A stretch of 32,785 bases of DNA from an uncultured Erysipelotrichaceae bacterium (GCA_902791625.1 CADAWN010000013.1:1-32785), one strand, 5' to 3'; positions 1-10,675 are shown, numbered from the stretch's first letter. Numbers and translations: made by a program. The notes: a model not told the origin generated them from the letters alone.

Positions 1-1
1 A

Positions 2-1603
2 AGAATACTTGATCGTATTATTGGTTTTAGACTAAGTAAACTATTACAATCTAAAATAGGAGCTAAAAGTGCAGGACGTGTACAAAGTGTTGCTCTTAAG
101 TTAATTGTAGATAGAGAACGTGAAATAGAAGCATTTAAACAAGAAGAATATTGGACTATTACTGCTAAGTTTAATAAGCCAGAGTTTGATGCAGATTTAT
201 TTAAATATAAAGAAGATGATATTGAACTTAAAAGTGAAAGTGATGCTGATAAAGTTATTTCTGAATTAAGTAGTGATTATAAAGTAGAAAGTATTGAGAA
301 GAAAGAACAAGCTAAAAAGAGTAAGTTCCCATTTATTACAAGTACACTTCAACAAGAAGCATCTACTAAACTTGGTTTTCCTGCTAAAAAGACTATGTCT
401 ATTGCCCAAAAACTATATGAAGGTATTGACATTGGAACTGAGACTGTCGGATTAATTACTTATATGAGAACTGATTCTATTCGTTTAAGTGATGAGTATA
501 CTAAAAGTGCTTATGCATACATTAATGATAAATATGGTAAAGAATATAGTGGTTATATAAAAAAAGCTAAGAAAAATGATAATGTACAAGATGCACATGA
601 AGCAATAAGACCAACTAGTGTAAATAGAGAACCTAGTAAAATGAAAGAGTATTTAACACCAGATGAATATAAATTATATAGATTAATATATGTAAGAACA
701 CTTTCATCTTTAATGGCTGATGCTAAAGTAAATAAAACTACTGTAATACTTGATAATAATAATTATAAATTTAAAGTAACTGGTCAAGAATTAATATTTG
801 ATGGTTATTTAAAATTATATAAAGATTATGAATCTAGTGAAGATGTAATACTTCCTAAATTAGAAGAAAATAAAGTATATAATACTGAAGTAGTAGATAA
901 AGAACAACACTTTACAAAACCACCTGCAAGATATTCAGAAGCTAAACTTATTAAAGAAATGGAAGAATTAGGAATAGGTAGACCTAGTACTTATGCTAAA
1001 ATTATTGATACTTTAAAAGAAAGAGATTACGTAATACTTGAAGATAAGAAGTTTAAACCTACTGAGATAGGAATTGAAACTACTGATAAACTTCAAGAAT
1101 TCTTCTCTGACTTAATTAATGTTAAATATACTGCAGCAATGGAAAATGATTTAGATGAAATTGCTGAAGGAGAAAAAGTTTGGAATGAAGTATTAGATGA
1201 ATTCTATAAACTTTTTGAACCACGTGTAAAAGATGCTTTTGGAGAAATGGAAAAGAAAGCGCCTGAAGAAACAGGAGAAGTTTGTCCTGAATGTGGAAGT
1301 CCACTAGTAATTAGAAAAGGTAAGTTTGGAGAGTTTACCGCATGTAGTAATTATCCAGAATGTAAATATATTAAAAAAGAAGAAAAGAAAATAGTAGAAG
1401 TTATGGATTGCCCTGATTGTGGCGGTAAAATAATTGAAAGAACTACTAGGAAAGGTAAAATCTTCTATGGATGTAATAACTTTCCTAAATGTAAATTTGC
1501 ATCTTGGGACAAACCACTTCCAGAAAATTGTCCTGAATGTGGTAAATACTTAGTAGAAAAAGATGGAAAGATTAAATGTAGTAGTTGTGATTATGAAAAA
1601 TAG
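2..1603 (+). CDS. topA: DNA topoisomerase I, 3' part (5' end outside window)
   Basis: Type IA topoisomerase that relaxes negatively supercoiled DNA through a covalent 5'-phosphotyrosine. The reading frame is open from base 2, so the Toprim domain and N-terminus lie upstream of the window. The active-site motif TYMRTDS is present, with the catalytic Tyr codon at 461-463. The HEAIRPT motif follows near 597, and the GIGRPSTYAKII segment near 975. The C-terminus carries three topoisomerase zinc ribbons: two four-Cys ribbons from about 1282 and 1408, and a shorter CPEC...CSSC one at the very end. This is the normal Firmicutes TopA tail. It is followed by an intrinsic terminator. The xerC/codV-like gene two genes downstream matches the Bacillus topA-codV neighbourhood. 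No frameshift is seen in the visible part. Confidence 0.97.
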   Translation, partial: RILDRIIGFRLSKLLQSKIGAKSAGRVQSVALKLIVDREREIEAFKQEEYWTITAKFNKPEFDADLFKYKEDDIELKSESDADKVISELSSDYKVESIEKKEQAKKSKFPFITSTLQQEASTKLGFPAKKTMSIAQKLYEGIDIGTETVGLITYMRTDSIRLSDEYTKSAYAYINDKYGKEYSGYIKKAKKNDNVQDAHEAIRPTSVNREPSKMKEYLTPDEYKLYRLIYVRTLSSLMADAKVNKTTVILDNNNYKFKVTGQELIFDGYLKLYKDYESSEDVILPKLEENKVYNTEVVDKEQHFTKPPARYSEAKLIKEMEELGIGRPSTYAKIIDTLKERDYVILEDKKFKPTEIGIETTDKLQEFFSDLINVKYTAAMENDLDEIAEGEKVWNEVLDEFYKLFEPRVKDAFGEMEKKAPEETGEVCPECGSPLVIRKGKFGEFTACSNYPECKYIKKEEKKIVEVMDCPDCGGKIIERTTRKGKIFYGCNNFPKCKFASWDKPLPENCPECGKYLVEKDGKIKCSSCDYEK

Positions 1604-1630
1604 ACTTGATTAACATCAAGTCTTTTTCTT
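1602..1630 (+). terminator. Intrinsic terminator after topA
   Basis: A perfect 9-bp stem (agacttgat at 1602-1610, atcaagtct at 1615-1623) with a 4-nt loop is followed by tttttctt. The stem starts inside the topA stop codon. Confidence 0.85.
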
Positions 1631-1700
1631 TACACTAATATTTATACTTTTTATACTATTTATAAATAATTATGTTAAAATAAAAGTAGGAGTGATTTTT

Positions 1701-2702
1701 ATGGAAAATAAGAAAGTATGTAATTTATGTTTATATTACTCATCTAAAAAACATGCAAAGATTATAAATAAAGACTATGATAGTATTCATGAAATTGATT
1801 TAATTACAAGACGTTTTAAAGATGAAGATGATTTTAGAAATGATAGAAATAATAAAGCTAAAATAGCAGAGTGTCAGAATAGTTTTCTTAATTATTTGGA
1901 AAAAGTACCTAAAAGTAAACAAGATGGAAAAATTTATATACTAAAAGGTGAAGAATACATTAAACCTTACTATAAATCTACTTATAGAACACCAAAACAA
2001 TTAATTGAATCAATTACTAATAAATTAAGAGAAGAACAAGATAATCATTTATTATTACTTTATTTAAGACGCTTTGGCTCTGTATTTGATACTGATGCTG
2101 CTAAAGTTAGAGGATTTAAAAAATTAAAAGATAAAATATCTGGATATGGTACTAATAAAGTAGAATCAAGCCTTAATCAAACTCATTATGAACAAATGTT
2201 ATCAGTTATTAATGAATTACTTATGTTTAAATATAAAAAACAAACTAGATCAATTAGTGAAAAAGATTTTATGTTAATTAGAAGAATGTCTGATTATATT
2301 GATGAGGGAATAGAAAATAGAATTAAGTTAGAACAAGAACAAAAAAATAGAAAAATACAAGAAAAACCTGCACCTAAAGAAGAATATGTAGATTCTCAGA
2401 TATCATTTGATGATTTAGGTAAAATAATGGATAAGATGAAACAAGAAGAATTAGAACGTAATGCCGTTAAGATGAAAGATTTTCCTGAATTAATGAATGA
2501 GTATAAAAAAGAAATTGAAGAGTTAGATAAAATAATTAAAATAGAAAACGAAAGAAGAGAATTAGAAGAAATAAGAAAACTTTTAGGTGATAAATATTAT
2601 CTTAATGAAGAAGGTCAAGTAGGATTCTCTAAAACATTAGAAAATAGAGATAGAGAAGAACTTCCTGATGAAGAGGAAAATAAAGGATTAAGATTAAGAT
2701 AA
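1701..2702 (+). CDS. Unrecognised protein, charged with C-terminal coiled coil
   Basis: I do not recognise this 333-residue protein. ATG 1701 is preferred over the in-frame GTG at 1692, because an aggag ribosome binding site (1688-1692) lies 8 nt before it. The N-terminus has a CNLC pair (residues 8-11). A mixed helical region follows, and from about residue 210 the protein is very rich in Glu, Lys and Arg with heptad-like spacing, which suggests a coiled coil. No signal peptide or membrane segment is evident, so it is probably cytoplasmic. Its TAA stop directly abuts the ATG of the recombinase gene (taaatg), so the two are probably co-transcribed and translationally coupled. It occupies the place where Bacillus has trmFO, between topA and codV, but it has no FAD-binding motif, so it is not that enzyme. 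Confidence 0.8.
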   Translation: MENKKVCNLCLYYSSKKHAKIINKDYDSIHEIDLITRRFKDEDDFRNDRNNKAKIAECQNSFLNYLEKVPKSKQDGKIYILKGEEYIKPYYKSTYRTPKQLIESITNKLREEQDNHLLLLYLRRFGSVFDTDAAKVRGFKKLKDKISGYGTNKVESSLNQTHYEQMLSVINELLMFKYKKQTRSISEKDFMLIRRMSDYIDEGIENRIKLEQEQKNRKIQEKPAPKEEYVDSQISFDDLGKIMDKMKQEELERNAVKMKDFPELMNEYKKEIEELDKIIKIENERRELEEIRKLLGDKYYLNEEGQVGFSKTLENRDREELPDEEENKGLRLR

Positions 2703-3611
2703 ATGAAAAAGAGTGTAGAAGAATTTCTAAATAATTTAAAATATCAAAGAAATTATTCTGATTATACTATTTTAAGTTATAAAGAAGATTTAAACATCTA
2801 TGAAGAGTTTTTAAGTAGAGAAGTACTTGATTTTAAAAAAGTTAAATATAATGATATAAGAATGTATTTAAGATATTTAAAAGAAGAAAAGAATGAGAAA
2901 AACTCTTCAATTTGTCGTAATTTAAGTGCTTTAAGAACATTTTATAATTACTTAATTACTAAAGAAATAACAGAGTCTAATCCGTTTATATATTTAAATG
3001 GTCCTAAAAAAGAAAAAAGATTACCTAGATATTTTGAATATAATGAATTAGAAGAATTATTTAAAGTACCTGATTTAAAAGATCCTTTTGGACAAAGAAA
3101 TAGATTAATACTTGAAATGTTATATGCGACTGGTATGCGTGTTGGTGAACTTGTAAGTATTAAAGTTAAAGATATTAACATAGAAGAAGGAACTATACTT
3201 ATTTTAGGAAAGGGTAATAAAGAAAGAATTACTCATTTTGGAGAATATGCAAAAGATATACTTCTTTTATATTTAGAAGATGGTTATAAGAAACTTAATA
3301 AAAATAATTTAGAGTATTTATTTATTAATAATAAAACTACTAAACTTACTGAAAGAGGAGTAAGAGACATACTTAATAATGTCATTAAAGAAACTGATTT
3401 AAGTAAACATATATCTCCTCATATGTTAAGACATACTTTTGCAACTCATCTTTTAAACGAAGGATGTGATATACTTAGTGTTCAAAAATTACTAGGGCAT
3501 GAAAGTATTTCAGCAACTGGTATATATACTCATGTAACAACTGAACACTTAAAGAATGTATATTATAATAACTTTCCTAGAGCTAAGATGAATAATAAGA
3601 AAGAAGAATGA
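2703..3611 (+). CDS. xerC: Tyrosine recombinase XerC/CodV
   Basis: Site-specific tyrosine recombinase, most likely one of the pair that resolves chromosome dimers at dif. It has 302 residues, the usual Xer length. The N-terminal SAM-like core-binding domain spans about residues 1-90. In the catalytic domain I can place R146 (ATGMRVGEL), K170 (LGKGNKER), H240 and R243 (HMLRH), H266 (LLGHES) and the nucleophile Y275 (GIYTHV), so the set is complete. The ATG directly follows the stop of the upstream gene, with no clear ribosome binding site, which points to translational coupling. Linkage to topA favours the XerC/CodV role over XerD. A phage or integron integrase is less likely, given the size and the housekeeping neighbours. 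Confidence 0.9.
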   Translation: MKKSVEEFLNNLKYQRNYSDYTILSYKEDLNIYEEFLSREVLDFKKVKYNDIRMYLRYLKEEKNEKNSSICRNLSALRTFYNYLITKEITESNPFIYLNGPKKEKRLPRYFEYNELEELFKVPDLKDPFGQRNRLILEMLYATGMRVGELVSIKVKDINIEEGTILILGKGNKERITHFGEYAKDILLLYLEDGYKKLNKNNLEYLFINNKTTKLTERGVRDILNNVIKETDLSKHISPHMLRHTFATHLLNEGCDILSVQKLLGHESISATGIYTHVTTEHLKNVYYNNFPRAKMNNKKEE

Positions 3612-3832
3612 TTATGGATATTGAATTTAATAGTCAAGAAGAATTATATAAAAGAGTAAAGCCTGCTTTAACTAGTAAAAGAAGAGAATTAAAAAGATAT
3701 GGTATAGATGTTAAAGAAGAAGAAATATGGATGTATCTAGTTGATACAGAATTTAAAAACGGTAATAATTTAACTCTTTCAGATATTGTTAGTTCTATAA
3801 TGCATATAGAAAAAGAAACATTTTTAAAATGA
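3608..3832 (+). CDS. comN: ComN-like post-transcriptional regulator
   Basis: A 74-residue protein. The pattern around KPALTSKRRELK, then GID, then EEEIWMYL, then LSDIVSSIM resembles the ComN (YrzD) family of Bacillus, described as a post-transcriptional regulator of the comE operon. In Bacillus comN sits next to secDF, as it does here, and this synteny is half of the argument. The ATG at 3608 overlaps the xerC stop (ATGA); a second in-frame ATG at 3614 could be used instead. No catalytic residues are expected. What it regulates in this organism cannot be told from the sequence. It is the last gene before a terminator, so it probably belongs to the topA-xerC side transcriptional unit and not to secDF. 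Confidence 0.65.
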   Translation: MIMDIEFNSQEELYKRVKPALTSKRRELKRYGIDVKEEEIWMYLVDTEFKNGNNLTLSDIVSSIMHIEKETFLK

Positions 3833-3834
3833 AT

Positions 3835-3865
3835 AAAATACTATAAATTATAGTGTTTTTTTCTT
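3835..3865 (+). terminator. Intrinsic terminator after comN
   Basis: An A/T-rich stem (left arm 3835-3845, right arm from 3849, one G-U pair, 3-nt loop) runs into a tract of Ts. The stem is weak in GC but the T tract is long. Confidence 0.65.
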
Positions 3866-3931
3866 TATTCTCTTTTCTTTTTTTACTTTATTCGCTATAA
3901 TAATATATGTAGTTCAAAAAGAGGTGTAAAC

Positions 3932-6189
3932 ATGAAGAAGAAAGAAACTAAAAGAAAAGGATTAGGAAAAACAATAACTTTATTATTAGTATTAGTACTA
4001 ATTGGTGTGGGTATTGGATTTTCATTCAAACCAATATTTAAAAATTTAAAATTTGGTTTAGATTTACAAGGAGGATTTGAAGTTTTATATAAAGTTGAAT
4101 CTATTGATGGTTCTAAAATGAATTCTGATAAAATGCAAGCAACATATAAAACTTTAAGTAAACGTATTGACTCATTAGGAGTTAATGAACCTGAAATAAT
4201 TCTAGAAGGAAATGATAGAATTAGGGTAAAACTAGCTGGTGTTAAAAATGAAGATGAAGCACGTAAACAGTTATCTACTGTTGCAACACTTTCATTTAGA
4301 GATGTAGATAATAATCTATTAATGGATAGTAATGTTTTAAATGCATCTAATGCTGCTAAAGTAGGACAAGATTCAGCTGGTAATCCTGCAGTATCATTAA
4401 GTATTAAAGATAAAGATAAATTTTATAATGTAACTAATAGAATTAAAGATAAAGAAACTGGTAAAAACTTAATTGTTATATGGTTAGATTACGAAGAAGG
4501 TAAAGATAGTTACGAAAATGAACAAGGTAAATGTGGTACTGAAGGTTCTCGTTGTTTAAGTGCTGCAACTGTCTCACAAGCTTTTGCTAGTGATGTTATA
4601 ATTCAAGGTAATTTTAAACAAGAAGAAGTAGAAAACTTAGTTGATTTAATTAATTCAGGAAGTCTTCCTTCTAAACTTACTGAAATATCAAGTAAAACAG
4701 TAGAAGCAAGTTTTGGTGATAATACATTTAGTAAAATAGTAATTGCTGGAATTATTGGCTTACTTTTAATAGTTGCTATTATGGTACTTGTATATCATTT
4801 TGTTGGATTAATCTCAACTATTTGCCTACTTATTTATACATTACTTGTATTCGCAATATTCTGGACAATTGGAGGAGTATTAACACTACCTGGAATTGCT
4901 GCTTTAATACTAGGTATTGGTATGGCAGTAGATTCCAATGTTATTACATTTTCACGTATTAAAGATGATTTATATAAAGGTAGAAGCCTAGAATCAGCAT
5001 ATAAACAAGGTACAAAAGAAAGTCTTTCATCTATAGTTGATGCTAATATTACAACATTAATTATTGCAATTATAATGTTTATATTTGGTGAATCTAGTAT
5101 TAAAGGATATGCAACTATGTCTATGATTACAATCTTTGTTACTATGTTTACTATGGTATTCTTAACAAGATTTATATTAGGATTATTTGTAAAAACTGGT
5201 TACTTTAGTAATAAGACTGCTGCATTTATAAATGTATCTAAAAATGATATTCCTGATACATCGAAAAATGAAGAAGTAAAAGTAAAACCTTTCTCTAAAG
5301 TTAACTTTATAGGTAAAACTAAGTTCTTTGTAGGACTATCATTACTTGTAATAGTAGCAGGTACAGTATTTACAATAGTTAAAGGACCAAACTTAGGAAT
5401 TGACTTTAAATCAGGAAGTAATATTTCACTTATTACTAGTGAAAAACTAAGTAAAGATGAATTACAAGAAGATTTAGATGAATTAAAATTAAAAGCTACA
5501 GATATAAAAATAGATAATAAACAAACAGACATAATTGTTAGTCAAGTATTTGATGAAAATAAAGTTAAGAAAGTTAAAAACTATTTTAAAGAAGAATATG
5601 ATGCAAGTGTAGATATAAGTGTTATTAGTAATGTAGTTAAAAAAGACTTAATTAAGAATGCGATATATTCAATATTAATATCATTTATAGGAATTATACT
5701 TTATGTATCATTAAGATTTAAATTTAGTTATGCATTTGGTGGAATAGTTGCTTTATTACATGATGTTGCTATGATGTTTGGAGTATTTATCCTTACTAGA
5801 CTTGAAGTAAATACTATGTTTATAGCAGCAGTACTTGCAATCATAGGTTACTCAATTAATGATACGATTGTATGTTTCGATCGTGTTCGTGAAAATATAA
5901 ACAAGAATGATAAAAAGATGACTAAAGAAAAACATTTGTAAGAACACTTCTTACTTCAATTACTACAATCATTTGTATAGTTGCTTTAATGATTTATGGA
6001 CCAAAAGATATATTTGGATTTAATGCAGCAATGTTAGTAGGATGTATTGTTGGTACATATTCATCAATGTTTATCGCATTAGCAATCTTCTTAAAACTTG
6101 AAAGTAGAAATATAGGAAAAGCTCCTAAAGCTAAAAAAGTTTATGAAGATAGTATAAAAGAAAAAATGATTAAAGGAATTAATTGTTAA
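3932..6189 (+). pseudogene. secDF: SecDF protein-export membrane protein, one frameshift
   Basis: Fused SecD-SecF, which uses the proton motive force to help preprotein release at the Sec translocon. The frame from 3932 gives 669 residues: TM1 (about 13-32), the SecD motif GLDLQGG, a periplasmic-side P1 domain with a Cys pair near residue 200, the SecD membrane block ending near 425, a linker, and a SecF half starting near FIGKTKFF with GIDFKSG. It stops at 5939-5941 inside the last membrane block. The remaining residues (TFVRTLLTSITTIICIVALM and on) continue in the -1 frame to 6189. Adding one A to the run 5928-5932 restores a single 752-residue protein, the normal length (about 737 in Bacillus). 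The fragments are 3932-5941 and 5989-6189. A sequencing or assembly error, a real mutation, or slippage on the A run could all explain it. The start has a good aaagaggtg site, and a TATAAT lies at 3896-3901. Confidence 0.9.
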
Positions 6190-6218
6190 TCATATATATA
6201 GAATAAAGAGGTGATATT

Positions 6219-8376
6219 ATGTCACATAGAGTAGATACCATTACTTTTGATGATGTAAAAGAAAAGCTAAAAACATATATTACTGATAAAAATGAGTTAA
6301 AAAATATTGAAAAAGCATATAAACTTGCTGAAGTAAAACATGAAGGGCAATTTAGAAAAAGTGGAGAACCATATATTGTTCATCCACTTAATGTTGCCAT
6401 GATTTTAACTACTATTTATGCAGATAGTGAAACAATTGAAGCTGCACTTTTACATGATGTTTTAGAAGATTGCGATTGTACAAGAGAAGAAATGGAATCT
6501 TTGGTTGGACCTAATGTCACTAAATTAGTTGAAGGTGTAACCAAGATTTCTAGGTTACACTTTTCTACTGAAAATGAATATTTGATTGAATATTATAAAA
6601 AAATAATAGTAGGTATGAGTGAAGATGTTAGAGTTATTATTGTTAAACTTGCTGATCGTCTTCATAATATGAGAACATTATGGGCTCTTCCTGAAGAAAA
6701 GCAAAAGAAAATTGCTCGTGAAGCACTTGAAATACTCGCCTATTGGAGATCATTTAGGTATTCATAAAATTAAAAGTGAATTAGAAGATTTATCTCTTAG
6801 ATATCTTAAAAAAGATGTATTTTATGATATAGTTGAACGTCTTAATAAGACTAAAGTTGAAAGAGAATATACTGTTCGTGAAATGATGCAAAGTGTCACT
6901 GATTTACTTAATGAACATAATATTCATCATGAAATACTAGGTAGAGCTAAAAGTATTTATAGTATCTATAAAAAACTTAATAAAGGTAAGAAATTTACTG
7001 AAATATTTGATTTAAGTGCTTTAAGAATACTTGTAGATACTCCTCAAGATTGCTATATGGTACTTGGAATAATACATTCTAAATATCGTCCAATGCCTAA
7101 AAGATTTAAAGACTATATAGCTATGCCTAAAACAAATATGTATCAGTCACTTCATACAACTGTATTTGGTATAGGTGGATATTTATTTGAAATTCAAATT
7201 AGAACATATGAGATGGATGAGATAGCAGAAAATGGAATTGCTTCTCATTGGGCTTATAAAGAGAAAAAAGATGTTAATGCAACTAAGAGTGCAATGCAGA
7301 CATCTACTGAACAAAAACTACAATTCTTTAAATCAATAATAGACTTAAAAAATGAGAAATTAAGTAGTGAAGACTTTGTTAATGTTGTACGTGATGAAGT
7401 ATTAAATAATAATATTTATTGTTTTACTCCTAAAGGAGATGTTATTGAACTACCAAAAGATGCAACACCAATAGATTTTGCTTATAAAATACATACTAAA
7501 GTAGGTGAGACTACAACTGGAGCAATCGTCAATAATAACATAGTAACACTTGACTATAAATTACAAGATGGTGACATAGTTAAAATAATAACTAATAAAA
7601 GTTCAACTCCATCACAAGAATGGATTAATATAGTTAAAAGTACTACTACTAAGAATAAAATTAAAGCATTCTTTGCTAAAAGTGAAAAAGAAGTATATAT
7701 CGAAAGAGGAAAAGATACTTTAGAGAAAGAATTAAGAAAAAGAAAACTAGCTTTCAATACTATATTTAGTCCTGAAAACTTAAAAACTATTCTTACTACT
7801 TTAAAACTAGATACACTTGAAGATATATATTTAAATGTAGGTAATAATAAAATAGCTCCCAATTCAGTTATTAATATAATAGATAAGATATATGAAGAAA
7901 AAGAGCCACCAAAAAAAGTATTTGTAGAAAGTAAAGATAAAGAAACTGATATTATAGTATCAGGAATAGATAAAGTGAAAGTAAATTTAGCTAATTGTTG
8001 TAATCCAATATATGGAGATGAAATAATAGGCTATATTACTAAAGGAAATGGTATTTCAATTCATAGAGTTAATTGTCATAATATAGAAACTATTGAAAAT
8101 AGAATAGTTGATGTTAAATGGAATAATGATACAAATAAGAAATACTTATGTGAGTTATTAATTACTTCTAATACATTAGATGATCATATAGTAGATATTA
8201 TTCAAAAAGTAACTAAACCAGATGTAACTATAGATGGTATTAAGACTATGTCTAAGACTAATGTAGTGGTATATAACTTAAGTTTATATGTAAGAAGTGT
8301 TGAACAACTTAATATATTAATATTTAATCTAGAAAAAGAATCTTTTATAACTAAAGTAGAAAGAGTATTTAAATGA
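6219..8376 (+). pseudogene. rel: Bifunctional (p)ppGpp synthetase/hydrolase Rel, one frameshift
   Basis: Long RelA/SpoT homologue controlling the stringent response. The first frame (6219-6767) encodes the HD hydrolase half, with the HDVLED motif and a complete-looking HD set. The second frame (6712-8376) encodes the synthetase domain (RFKDYIAMPK, YQSLHTTV, EIQIRT), the TGS domain (CFTPKGDVIELP), a Cys-rich segment (NCCNPI, HRVNCHNI) and a C-terminal ACT domain. The break is at about 6737-6739. The family reads APIxxxLGI here, so restoring A-P needs two extra bases near 6738 and gives 719 residues. Removing one base also restores the frame but loses the Ala. The downstream frame has no ribosome binding site, so separate translation is unlikely. 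Start ATG 6219 follows aaagaggtg. In Bacillus rel sits between apt and dtd; dtd is conserved here, while recJ and apt are absent between secDF and rel. Confidence 0.9.
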
Positions 8377-8807
8377 AAGTAGTTGTTCAAAGAAGTAATA
8401 ATTCTAGTGTTACAATTGATGGTAAAATTCATGGTAAAATAGATAAAGGATTAGTTCTACTTGTTTCATTTACTGAAGGTGATTCATCTAAAGAAATAGA
8501 TTGGATGGTAAATAAAATACTTAATTTACGTATATTTGATGATGAAGATGGAATAATGAATAAAAGTGTATTAGATATTAATGGTAGTATTTTATCAATC
8601 TCACAGTTTACATTATATGGAGATTGTTCTAAAGGAAATAGACCTAGTTATGTAAAAGCTTTACATAGTGAATTATCTAAACCACTATATGATGAATTTA
8701 ATAAAAAATTAAGTGAAAAAATACATGTAGAGACTGGTATATTTGGAAGTGATATGAAAGTAAGTATCGAAAATAATGGACCAGTAACTATAATAATTGA
8801 ACACTAA
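8373..8807 (+). CDS. dtd: D-aminoacyl-tRNA deacylase
   Basis: Hydrolyses D-amino acids mis-attached to tRNA, acting in the cytoplasm as a dimer. The 144-residue length is typical. Visible hallmarks are the N-terminal MKVVVQR strand, the catalytic-site SQFTLYGD segment, and the C-terminal NNGPVTIIIE with the cross-subunit Gly-Pro motif. The ATG overlaps the rel stop by four bases (ATGA), so translation is coupled to rel; rel-dtd order is conserved in Bacillus. It is followed by a strong terminator. Confidence 0.96.
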   Translation: MKVVVQRSNNSSVTIDGKIHGKIDKGLVLLVSFTEGDSSKEIDWMVNKILNLRIFDDEDGIMNKSVLDINGSILSISQFTLYGDCSKGNRPSYVKALHSELSKPLYDEFNKKLSEKIHVETGIFGSDMKVSIENNGPVTIIIEH

Positions 8808-8810
8808 ATT

Positions 8811-8834
8811 AGACAACTGAGGTTGTCTTTTTTC
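8811..8834 (+). terminator. Intrinsic terminator after dtd
   Basis: Perfect 7-bp stem agacaac (8811-8817) / gttgtct (8822-8828), tgag loop, then tttttc. Confidence 0.9.
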
Positions 8835-8863
8835 TTTAAATGATAACGATATTATGGTATAAT
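8835..8863 (+). promoter_or_regulatory. Putative extended -10 promoter for lepA
   Basis: TATAAT at 8858-8863 preceded by TGG, giving a TGnTATAAT extended -10. The -35 (tttaaa, 8835-8840, 17-nt spacer) is weak. Only 18 nt separate the -10 from the lepA ATG. Confidence 0.65.
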
Positions 8864-8881
8864 TTAACTAGTGGTGATAAT

Positions 8882-10675
8882 ATGAAACAACAAAATATTA
8901 GAAATTTTTCCATTATAGCTCATATTGATCATGGTAAAAGTACTTTAGCTGATAGAATACTTGAAGTATGTGGTGCGGTAAGTAAAAGAGAAGCTAAAGA
9001 TCAAATACTTGATTCAATGGATATAGAAAGAGAACGTGGTATTACAATTAAATTAAATACTGCTACTATGAACTATAAATATGAAGGTGAAGAATATTTA
9101 CTTAATTTAATAGATACACCTGGCCATGTAGACTTTTCATATGAAGTAAGTCGTTCACTTGCATCTTGTGATGGTGCTATTTTAGTAGTAGATGCAACAC
9201 AAGGAATAGAAGCACAGACACTTGCTAATATGTTTTTAGCACTTGATAATAATCTAGTAATAATACCAGTTATAAATAAAATAGATTTACCTAGTGCAGA
9301 TGTAGAAAAAGTTAGTCGTGAACTAATTAATATTTTTGGATTTAGTCGTGATGAAATAATACTTACTAGTGCGAAAACTGGTGAAGGTGTAAAAGAATTA
9401 GTAGAAGAAATAATAAGAAAAGTTCCTGCACCTAGAGGTGATGCAAATAATCCTTTACAAGCATTAATATTCGATAGTATCTATGATTCATATCGTGGAG
9501 TAGTAATTGCAGCGCGTATTATGAATGGATCTTTAAAAGTAGGAGATACAATTCATATGATTGAAGCTAAAAAAGACTTTATAGTAACTGAACTATTTAT
9601 AAATACTCCTAAAGAAGTATCTAAAGAAGAACTTAAATGTGGTGAAGTTGGACATATTGTCGCATCTATTAAAGATATTTCATCTGTAAAAGTAGGAGAT
9701 ACTATTACTTCAATTGAAAAATATACAGATACTCCACTAGAAGGTTATAAACCTATGAAATCAATGGTTTTCTGTGGTTTATATCCAGTAGAAAGTGTTA
9801 AGTTTGAAGCTCTTAGAGAAGCACTTAATAAACTTAAACTTAATGATGCATCATTAGAATTTCAACCAGAAACATCTAGTGCATTAGGATTTGGTTTTAG
9901 ATGTGGTTTTTTAGGACTTTTACATATGGATATCATTAAAGAACGTATTACAAGAGAATTTAATATAGAAATAATTACAACTGCACCTTCAGTAGTATAT
10001 AAAATTATTCTTACTAATGGAGATGAAGAAGAAATAGATACACCTAGTAAGATGCCAGATAAGAGTAAATTAAAAGAAACACTTGAACCATATATTAAAA
10101 CAAGTATATTTACACCAAGTGAATATATTGGTCCAATTATGGAATTATGTCAAGATAAACGTGGTACATATCTATCTATGGAGTATATTGATGAAGAAAG
10201 AGTTAATATTCATTATGAATTACCACTTTCTGAAATAGTATATGACTTCTTTGACAAATTAAAATCTTATACAAAAGGTTATGCATCATTTGATTATGAA
10301 ATGATTGGTTATAGAAGTAGTAACTTAGTTAAGATGGACATTCTTCTTAATGGAGAAGTAGTTGATGCCTTAAGTACAATAGTACATAAAGATTTTGCTT
10401 ATACTCGTGGTAAAGCAGTAGTAGAAAAATTAAGAGAAACTATACCACGTCAATTATTTGAAATACCAGTTCAGGCAGGAATAGGTAATCATATAATCGC
10501 AAGAAGTACTATTAAAGCACTTCGTAAAGATGTTTTAGCTAAATGTTATGGTGGAGATATTACTCGTAAGAAAAAACTTCTAGAAAAGCAAAAAGAAGGT
10601 AAAAAAAAGATGAAACAAATTGGCAATGTAGAACTTCCTCAAGAAGCATTTATGAGTGTTTTAAGTATGGAATAA
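8882..10675 (+). CDS. lepA: Elongation factor 4 (LepA), ribosomal GTPase
   Basis: Translational GTPase that acts on the ribosome under stress and in subunit maturation. It has 597 residues, the normal length. The G1 motif AHIDHGKS lies near residue 13, ERGITI marks switch I, DTPGHVDF is G3 and NKIDL is G4. The LepA-specific C-terminal domain is intact ([14 protein letters not shown], ending [10 protein letters not shown]). I chose ATG 8882 over an upstream in-frame start at 8840. It follows ggtgat at the proper spacing, the product then starts at the family's usual point, and the longer start would lie upstream of the promoter. The following gene begins 13 nt later with a strong aggagg, so they probably form one transcript with hemW. 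Confidence 0.97.
   Translation: MKQQNIRNFSIIAHIDHGKSTLADRILEVCGAVSKREAKDQILDSMDIERERGITIKLNTATMNYKYEGEEYLLNLIDTPGHVDFSYEVSRSLASCDGAILVVDATQGIEAQTLANMFLALDNNLVIIPVINKIDLPSADVEKVSRELINIFGFSRDEIILTSAKTGEGVKELVEEIIRKVPAPRGDANNPLQALIFDSIYDSYRGVVIAARIMNGSLKVGDTIHMIEAKKDFIVTELFINTPKEVSKEELKCGEVGHIVASIKDISSVKVGDTITSIEKYTDTPLEGYKPMKSMVFCGLYPVESVKFEALREALNKLKLNDASLEFQPETSSALGFGFRCGFLGLLHMDIIKERITREFNIEIITTAPSVVYKIILTNGDEEEIDTPSKMPDKSKLKETLEPYIKTSIFTPSEYIGPIMELCQDKRGTYLSMEYIDEERVNIHYELPLSEIVYDFFDKLKSYTKGYASFDYEMIGYRSSNLVKMDILLNGEVVDALSTIVHKDFAYTRGKAVVEKLRETIPRQLFEIPVQAGIGNHIIARSTIKALRKDVLAKCYGGDITRKKKLLEKQKEGKKKMKQIGNVELPQEAFMSVLSME

Noticed and set aside
2703-3611. Recombinase as evidence of a mobile element or integron
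   Set aside because: Size, catalytic set and linkage to topA fit the housekeeping Xer enzyme; no attachment sites or cargo were seen.
5920-5945. Programmed -1 frameshifting in secDF as the favoured explanation
   Set aside because: The run is only five As and not a canonical slippery heptamer in frame, and I see no strong stem just downstream; kept only as an alternative.
6712-8376. Separate synthetase-only gene next to an HD hydrolase gene instead of one broken rel
   Set aside because: The second frame has no ribosome binding site or good start, and the two frames join at a conserved motif with no loss of sequence.
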